Position numbers and translations under genes: made by a program
Assembly: GCA_963820095.1 (NCBI GenBank)
Contig: CAWFZA010000041.1
Coordinates: 1-64,000, forward strand
DNA: 64,000 nt
Source of the DNA: Roseiarcus sp963820095
GTDB lineage: Bacteria > Pseudomonadota > Alphaproteobacteria > Rhizobiales > Beijerinckiaceae
Direction of reading: 5' to 3'
The notes under the pieces: model-generated
What the model was told of the DNA's origin: nothing
The model's database searches: none
What the model saw: only the letters and a program-made list of their open reading frames with translations
Shown: piece after piece, positions 57,549 to 64,000 of the stretch
Numbering within the stretch: the first letter of the stretch is position 1
How the letters are laid out: each line of letters starts with the position of its first letter

Positions 57549-58073
57549 CTACTTCGCCGCCAGGGAAGCGACGCGGTCGCGAGCGCCTGGCGCCCCGGCG
57601 GTGACGGCGCGCGCATAATAGTCGCGGGCTTTCGCCGCGTCGCCCTTCAGCCCGATGACGCCGAGACGGCTGAGCGTGGCGGGATCGAACGTGTCGCCGA
57701 GCGCCACCAGCGCGCGGGCGTCGCCGGCCTCGGCGGCGCTGACGAAGAAGGCGCGGGCGGTCGCGATATCGCCCTTGGCGAAGGCGGCGAGGCCTTCGGC
57801 GCAAAGCCGGCGCGCGTCGTCGATCGGGATCGCGAGGGTTGCGCCGGGGCCGTCGGGCGCCTGCTGATGCAAGGCGGCGGGCTCGCGCAGCGCGGTCGCG
57901 AGCTTGCTGATCGCCGATTTATCGATCGGCTGCGCCGTCAGCGAGGGGACCGTCCGCTTGGCGATCGCCGCCAGCGGGGTGACAAAGATAGGCTGCTCGA
58001 CCACGGCCTTCACGTGCATGGCCGACGGCTCGAGCCGAGGCCAGCACGCCAACACTAACATGCCAGCGATCAC
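57549..58073 (-). CDS. SEL1/TPR-like repeat protein with N-terminal anchor
   Basis: About 174 residues. It starts at GTG 58073 with a hydrophobic MIAGMLVLACW. The frame is open upstream to a CTG at 58115 with GGAG before it, which would complete the membrane helix (WKALSSVLAAVIAG). The C-terminal half has SEL1-type repeats: LCAEGLAAFAKGDIATARAFFVSAAEAGDARALVALGDTFDPATL and LGVIGLKGDAAKARDYYARAVTAGAPGARDRVASL. SEL1 repeats serve as protein-binding scaffolds. It lies 54 bp from the TAXI gene on the same strand and is likely co-transcribed. Confidence 0.75.
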   Translation of the reverse strand: MIAGMLVLACWPRLEPSAMHVKAVVEQPIFVTPLAAIAKRTVPSLTAQPIDKSAISKLATALREPAALHQQAPDGPGATLAIPIDDARRLCAEGLAAFAKGDIATARAFFVSAAEAGDARALVALGDTFDPATLSRLGVIGLKGDAAKARDYYARAVTAGAPGARDRVASLAAK

Positions 58074-58126
58074 GGCGGCGAGGACGCTCGAAAGCGCTTT
58101 CCAGGAAATGGCCAGCGTTCGTCTCC

Positions 58127-59453
58127 CTACTGCATCAGCCCGCGCCAGCGGGTCAGGCCTTCATAAAGTCGATCCGAATCCGCCGCGCTCGGCCAGCTCG
58201 CCGACGTCGCAGCCGACTTCGCCGAGGCCCGGAATGTCTCCAGCGATCCGTCCGCCGAAGTCTTCTTGGCGTCCAGCCAGCTTTGCGCCGCCGCGAAGTC
58301 GAGGCCAAGGCGCCGTCGGCGACGAGGCGTCGGCCGCCAGATTGACGTCCCGCCAATGCAAATCGCGCTCGTCGCTCAGGAAACCGTCATAATTGTCAAA
58401 GAAAACGCGCGCAATCCGGCCGAGCCCGTCCGCCCGCGTCGACCCTGCGGCCGCGTCGAGCGCGACGAGCGCCATCGGCTCGCCGATCGTTTCGACCGGA
58501 ACGGTCGGGCTGACGAGGTTGGGCCGCTCGGCCGCGGTGACGTGAGCGGGAGCATAGACCGGCTCCAGCGCCGGGGACCAGGCAATCGGCACGATGTGAA
58601 ACCGGCCGTCGCTGCCGAAATCGTTGAGGTCAGGCGATTCTTCCGCGCCGAGTATGACGACCGCGTCGATCTTGCCCGCGGACAGTCTGTCCAGCGCTTC
58701 GGGCAACGGCTCGTTGGTTTGATTCGCGGTTACCCCCAGACGAGAAAACAACATCCTTCCGCTCGTCGACGTGGCGCTGTCCAGGGCGCCGAAGCTCACG
58801 GTCTTTCCCTGCAGGTCGCTGATCGATTTTATTTCGCGAGGCGCGATCACCGCCACGGTCTCGGGCGCGAGACGCGTCACGTAGGGCGAGCGTTTCATCC
58901 AGTCCGCGTCGCCCTTGGCGCTGGACAGAAGGCTGTCGAGCGAGACGATGGCGAAGTCAGCCAAGTCGCTCTTGAGCACCTTTCCCAGGCCGTTGGGCGA
59001 GGTGGAGCCGACAATGGCGCGGCCCGGCGCGCCGTTCGTGCTCATCACCGCCGCAAAGTCTTTCGCCATCCGGCTTGCTCTGGCGTCGCTCGGGTCCGCA
59101 AGGACCGTGAACTCCTTTGCAACCACTGGTTGGGCCGGCTCCGGCGCGAGCGCGAGAATTGGTTTGGCGTTCGCCGGCCCGACAGACTGGCGCGCATACC
59201 TTCCCAGGCTGCCGCCCCGCCAGGCGCCATGCCACAAGATCCGCTTGCCGTTCTTATAGACAGGGCGACCGTAAGGCACCATGCCGTAAGGGATTTTCTG
59301 TGCCTCGGCCGCGAGGTCGCCACCCGCCAGCAGCATGGCGAGACCGATCCCGGCGGCCGCAGAGACGGCGCCGCGCCGCGGCGTCCGCCCCAGCTTCCGT
59401 AGACCAAAATATAAAAATGTCGGGCGCCCGCCCTGACGCGTTCCGCTCGTCAT
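58127..59453 (-). CDS. TAXI-type periplasmic solute-binding protein (frameshifted end)
   Basis: About 441 residues. An N-terminal export signal (AAAGIGLAMLLAGGDLAAEAQ) precedes a periplasmic-binding fold: FTVLADPSDARASRMAKDFAAVM, IVGSTSPNGLGKVLKSDLADFAIVSLDSLL, VAVIAPREIKSISDLQGKTVSFG and EALDRLSAGKIDAVVILGAEESPDL. This is TAXI/NMT1-like. After NLAADASSPTAPW the frame breaks near 58300; the expected tail (FAAAQSWLDAKKTSADGSLETFRASA) ends at 58127. No TRAP permease (DctM/DctQ) is nearby. The ligand is unknown. Confidence 0.8.
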
Positions 59454-59555
59454 CGCGCCCGACCTTGGCCAGCAAATGCGACCTCATCAAGGCAATCGAG
59501 ACAACGCCCGCTGGCGCAATTGCCGCAGAAAGTCGCGCTCCGCGCCGCCTCCATG

Positions 59556-62500
59556 TCAGCTCTGCGACCAAGCGGCGACCGCGCTGAGCGCCGCGTCAAG
59601 CTCCTCTCCGGTAAGGTGCGCGAGCACCGGCTCGTCGAGATAGACGAGCGCCGCGCGGATCGGCGATCCACCATAAAACGGCTGCAGGGCTGCGCGGTAG
59701 AGCGCAAGCTGGGCAATGTGTGACGAGGCAGGGCGCTTGGGCCTTTCACCCAGCTTGAAATCGACGATCAGTACACCCTGGTCGGTTGCGATGAGTCGGT
59801 CAAGGCGGCCGCTATAGGCCAAGTCAGGCTGGCCTGGCCGGGCAAGGAGTCCCGCCAGGGGGACTTCGCTACGGGAGCCGGGACCAAAAAGAAGGCTCAG
59901 TTCGGGCGAGTCGATCGCCGCGAGCACTTTGGAGACGAGCGCCGCGCGCACCGATTCGCCAAGAGCTCCGCCTTGCGCGTCGAGATAGGCCGTCGCGGCG
60001 CGCGGGCGCCGCTCGGGCGGGAGATTGGGCAGCATTTCGAGCAAAGCATGGGCGAGCCGTCCCTCGTGCGCCCGTTCCCGGTCGCCCCCGCTGACGCCGT
60101 CGGCGCGCGAAGGGTTAAGGGGCGCGGCCGCCGCCTCGTGCGCGGCCTTGGCCAAGAGCCAGCCCGGGAGGGCCCCGCGGGCGAGGGCGGGCGCCATCTC
60201 GGCTCCATCCTCGGCGCGAAGGCTGTCGCCGAACCGCAGGATCGTCTCTTCCTTTCGGTACGGGGCCGGCGCTTCGACCAATAGGTCGGCAAGTCCCGTC
60301 TGGATAAGATCGTACCAGCAATCGGCCGGGCGGCGCCTCGAGGTCGCGTAGCCGGCGACGACGAGGCGCTGGGCCGCCCGCGTCATGGCGACATAAAGCA
60401 AGCGCCGGTGTTCGCCCGCCTGAGCCGCGCGCGCCTCGGCCCGCGCCACGGCGACCGCATCGGCGTCTTCGGCTGACTTCCTCGCCCAGGCCAGGACGGG
60501 CGGATCGCCGGGTCGGGACGAGAGCCGCATCAGCTTGGGTTCGTGCCGCGCATCGGGGCCGCCGCAGGAGTTGGGCAGAAAGACGATCGGCGCCTCGAGT
60601 CCCTTGCTGGCGTGGACGGTCAGCACCCGCACGCCCTCCGTCTCGATCTCCATGTCGCGCTTGATTTCGACTTCCGCCGATTCAACCTGCCCAAGAAAGT
60701 TGTGCAGCGACGGCGCCTCGCGCTGCTCATGGGCGAGGGCCAGGGTCAGAAATTCGTCGATCGGGTCGGCGGCTTCGGGTCCGAGACGGCCGATCAGCGC
60801 GCGCCGGCCGCCGTCCTGACCGAGGAGCAACGCGTAGAAGGCGAAAGGCGAAAGCGCCTTGGCCCGCGCGCGCCAGGCGTCGAGCCGGCGGGCCGCTTCG
60901 AGGGCGGCGCCATCAACCGCGCTCATCAGCGCGGCGGCGAGCGAGCCGTTCCGTCCCGCGCAATCTTCATGAGCGCGTCGTCGTCGAGGCCGATCAGCGG
61001 CGACTTGAGCGCTGAGGCCAGCGTCAGATCGTCCTCGGGCAGCATCGCCGCCCGGCCGGCGGCGATGAGATCCATGACCGCGATATGGTCCTTGAGCTTG
61101 AGCCGGTCGGCCCCGGCGGCCTTCACATTCGCGGACTTGAGCGCCCGGATCATCGCCTCGAAAAAGGCGTTGCGGGTGCGAACCAGGATCATCACGTCGC
61201 TCTCGCGAATGCGGCGCATTTCACCCGTATCGGGGTCGATCACCCGCTCGCGCGAGGCAGGCTTCAGCCAGCCTCTGATCACTTCGGCGATCCGCCTGGC
61301 GAGGATCACCGGAGGATCATCCTGGGCGGGCGGATCGAGCGGCATGCTCCAGTCTTCCGGGTCCGGCGCCGGCGTTGGAGCGATCAGCGGCCAGAGTTCG
61401 ACCACGCCTTTCAAGTCGCGAATGGCCTGGTGACTTGGCGGCGGCTCCCCGGGGGCCGCGACGTCGCGCCAGGCGAGCTCGTTCCGGAAGGTCATGTCGA
61501 CGGCGTCGAGAATCGTCTGCGACGACCGGAACGAGAAGGTCAGCGGCACGTCGGCGAACGCCCGCCTCGCCTCGCGGTGACGCCCAGCGAAGTTGCGCTT
61601 CATTTCCGCGAACATCCGGGGCGCCGCGCCCTGGAAGGCGAAGATGGATTGCTTTTCGTCGCCAACCGCGAAGACGGTGCGGTTCTTGGGCCGCGCGCCA
61701 GCCCCGGCGAAAAACTCGGCGCTGAGCGCGGCGAGGATGCCCCATTGCGGCTCGGACGCGTCCTGAGCCTCATCGAGCAGCAGGTGATCGAGGCCATAGT
61801 CGAGCTTGTGGAGCACCCAAGCGGCGCTCGACCGCGTCACCAGCGTGAGCGCGCGCGCTATCTGATCGTTGAAGTCGAGCGCGCCGCGCTCGGCTTTTCT
61901 CCGCGTGAAGGCGGCCAGGATGGATCTTACGACGACGAACAGGGCCGCGCTCCGCTCCAGCGTCAACGCCGCGCGGCGGCGCTCGCGCAAGACCGCGAGA
62001 CGCGCCTGCTCGCGGCGCAGATCGTTCTCTAGCCAAGGAGACTTTTCGCGCAGAGTTCTTGGTTGTTAATCCGCCGTTCTCGCCTCCGTGGGGTCCGCCC
62101 TCGCCATCCTTCTGGAAAAGCGCGTCGAGCAGCGCTTGGGCGCGCGCTTGGTGTGGGCCGTCTTCGTTTGCGGCGCGAAGCTTGTTGGCGATTTTTTGGT
62201 CTTGCGTCGTGCCAATCTCAAGGGCTTGCGCCCATCGCTCGCGTCGTATGCGGCCAACGTCGCCGCCAAGCATTTCGGCCTCGATGCTCTGCTATTGTAA
62301 CGTCGGGCGCAAGTCCGAGGGGCGCGCGGAGCGCGGCGGCGTAGGCGACGGGGCCGTCGTGAGCGCCGAAGGTGTCGGCGCGGGTCAGCGCCTCAGCCAG
62401 AAGCTCATCAAATCTGGCGGCGCCCGACTCGAGCGCGACCAGATCCAGCGCGGTCCTGCTTTCGCTCGATGCGCTGAGTTCCGCGAGCGCCGCGTCACGC

Positions 62501-62988
62501 GCCTCGATCAGCAGTCGCTTTGATTCGGCGTCGTCGAGAACCTTGAAATGAGCCGGGACGTTCGCCTCGAAGGGAAAGAGCCTGAGCAACCTCTCCGCGA
62601 AGGCGTGCAATGTTTGAATCTTGAGGCCGCCTGGGGTTTCGATCGTGCGCGCGAACAATTGCCGCGCGAAGGCCAGTTTCGGAGGATCGGGCGCGTCGGC
62701 GCCGCAGTCGACGATTGCTTGCGTCAAGGCCTTGTCGTCGAGGATCGTCCATTGCGCGAGCTTGGTGAAAACGCGGTCGGCCATGTTGGCCGCCGCCGCC
62801 TTGGTGTAAGCAAGGCACAGGAGCTGCGCGGGCGGCGTTCCATCGAGCAGAAGGCGCAGCACGCGTTGCGTAAGCACATGCGTCTTGCCGCTGCCGGCGT
62901 TGGCGGAGACCCATGCCGAGCTTTTTGGGTTGGAGGCGTGGGCTTGCCGGCGTCGCAGAGCCTCGGGAACCGCGAGAGCGCGGCTCAT
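59556..62988 (-). CDS. addA: AddA-type helicase-nuclease subunit (three frame changes)
   Basis: About 1,143 residues. UvrD-type helicase motifs: Walker A SANAGSGKTHVL, LCLAYTKAAAANMADRV (Ia), HLLLDEAQDASEPQW (II), VGDEKQSIFAFQGA (III), FSFRSSQTILDAVD (IV), VRVLTVHASKGLEAPIVFLPN (V) and LLYVAMTRAAQRLVVAG (VI). A PD-(D/E)XK nuclease follows (GVLIVDFKLGERPKRP). It resects double-strand breaks with AddB. Frame changes lie near 62275, 62050 and 60930. The ATG at 62988 overlaps the addB stop by 4 bp. Conserved sequence crosses each break, which favours sequence errors over decay. Confidence 0.92.
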
Positions 62989-64000
62989 TGCGTCTCTCCC
63001 GAATCGCTCTCGCCCCCGGTCGCGGACCATTCCTTGACGCGCGCGAGATGGTCGTAGTCAGAGAAGCGGGGGACGAATTTTGGGAACGGGCGCGACAGGT
63101 AAGGGGTGTCCTCGCAGGCGAACGCGTCGAGCAGCATCTGAAGTCCGGCGAAATGCTGCTCGGCCAGGTCGCCGATGTTCTCGCTCTTTCCGCCGGCGTG
63201 CTTTTCTTCTCCCCCTGACGCGCCTCCAAGCTTGAGATAAATCGCCTCTTCGGTTTCCAATGGCGGCAGCCCCTCGAAGCCTCCCCGCCGAAGCATCGCA
63301 GCTTCCAACGTCAGCTGCGGCGAAAAGCCCGCCTTGACGTCCTTGGGCGCCGGCGGCGCCCCGCTCTTATAGTCGATAAGCCGCGCGCCGCTCGATTGAA
63401 GAACGTCGATCCGGTCCGCTCGCGCGCTGAGCTTGAAGGGCGGTCCGCTTGCGACCGGCACGGCGATCGCCCCCTGCCGCTCGACCCAGATTTGGGCGAT
63501 CGCGCCGCGGGCGTTGCGCTCGAAAGCGAGCACGAAGTCGAGACCCTTTTCGATGTTTGGCCAGTGAAGCGCGAAAGCCGGATCGTCGCGGAGCAGCGCG
63601 AAGCAAGCTCGCGCAATGGCGACAAGACGTTCGCCGCGCGTCGGCGGGCAGGGCGCCGGAAGGATAGGCCTCGGCAAACTGCTGCACCGTGGCGTGCCAC
63701 GCCATTCCGGTTTCGCGCGGCCCAATGTCGCGTTCGACCGCCTCGAGCGCCCTCAACCGGAGGATGGTTTCGGCGTAGATCGCGTAAGGGTCGCGGCGCA
63801 AAGTCTCGATTTGCGTGACGCTCAGCGCTTTTGGCCGAAGTTCGAGGGGAGGGCGCGGCGCCGGCCTTGCCTGAGCCAGGACGGCGCCCGGCCGGTCGAG
63901 AGCGCGCGCGAACTCGAGATAACGTTGTCCGCGCTCTTCCGGCTCCATCATCGCCTTGGGCCCGGCGGCGGCCGCCATGCGCTGCAAAAAACGGGACGCG
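62985..64000 (-). CDS. addB: AddB-type nuclease subunit, C-terminal part (runs off the window)
   Basis: The visible C-terminal 340 residues hold the PD-(D/E)XK nuclease: ALSVTQIETLRRDPYAIYAETILRLRALEAVERDIGPRETG, then RADRIDVLQSSGARLIDYKSGAPP (D-x-K active site), SPQLTLEAAMLRRGGFEG and the end FSDYDHLARVKEW. The N-terminal helicase-like part lies beyond 64000. A frame change sits near 63650. It overlaps addA by 4 bp (ATGA), the conserved alphaproteobacterial addBA order. Confidence 0.9.

Overview
The window is high-GC DNA from an alphaproteobacterium, most likely of the order Hyphomicrobiales (Rhizobiales). The evidence is gene content and order: yicC-gmk, Tim44-like/mltA/Smr, gpsA-EVE, trmL next to cytochrome bc1 genes, a full-length cytochrome b, addB-addA overlapping by 4 bp, ATP-type pckA and many Rhizobiales-style small secreted proteins. 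I found no rRNA, tRNA, CRISPR array, complete insertion sequence or phage.

Layout. 0-3.5 kb: trmJ, a histidine-tract secreted peptide with its own terminator, yicC and gmk. 3.5-5.2 kb: a conserved hypothetical gene, then a lower-GC two-gene DUF4062/coiled-coil cassette. 5.3-10.4 kb: two tandem class III nucleotidyl cyclases with partly homogenised sequence, a CitE-like lyase, a PRC-barrel protein and a small membrane protein. 11.2-18.6 kb: vapBC, a divergent TetR/GST pair, a run of small VOC/DGPF genes, an orphan ParA-like ATPase, a wrecked trans-aconitate-methyltransferase-like gene, a DUF1344 protein, an IS3-type orfA relic and NIPSNAP. 18.6-24.8 kb: GlsB-like protein, ndk, a small secreted protein, Smr/mltA/Tim44-like, gpsA, EVE and higBA. 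25.0-35.1 kb: central metabolism and respiration (acs, a shortened SecY-like protein, a LuxR response regulator, trmL, petB-petC without petA, mtnP, UPF0114, mepA). 35.2-41.6 kb: a lipoprotein hydrolase, an exported acylphosphatase-like protein and an AmmeMemoRadiSam locus (fused MEMO/AMMECR1, GFA, radical SAM). 41.9-46.2 kb: a catabolic-looking operon (citrate-synthase-like, acyl-CoA ligase, VOC, GST) divergent from a GntR regulator with a textbook operator. 47.1-53.1 kb: a lipoprotein, two peptidoglycan-hydrolase-like genes and a membrane patatin with a LecA-like lectin domain. 53.3-58.1 kb: pckA, then a lower-GC scar with a truncated SAMHD1-like HD gene, a LexA-like box and a duplicated gene tail. 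58.1-64 kb: a TAXI-type binding protein and addA/addB (addB runs off the window).

About thirty genes are interrupted by single-base frame changes, many in short G/C runs, with conserved protein sequence continuing in another frame. I read most of these as consensus errors in the assembly rather than real pseudogenes, and give the span the intact gene would cover. A few loci (the trans-aconitate-methyltransferase-like gene, the IS relic, the HD gene and the duplicated gene tail) look truly degenerate.

The best candidates for undescribed biology are the 47-53 kb envelope-hydrolase/lectin-patatin region, the 42-46 kb operon, the AmmeMemoRadiSam locus with an interposed GFA gene, the DUF4062 cassette, the short SecY-like protein, and the missing Rieske gene upstream of petB.
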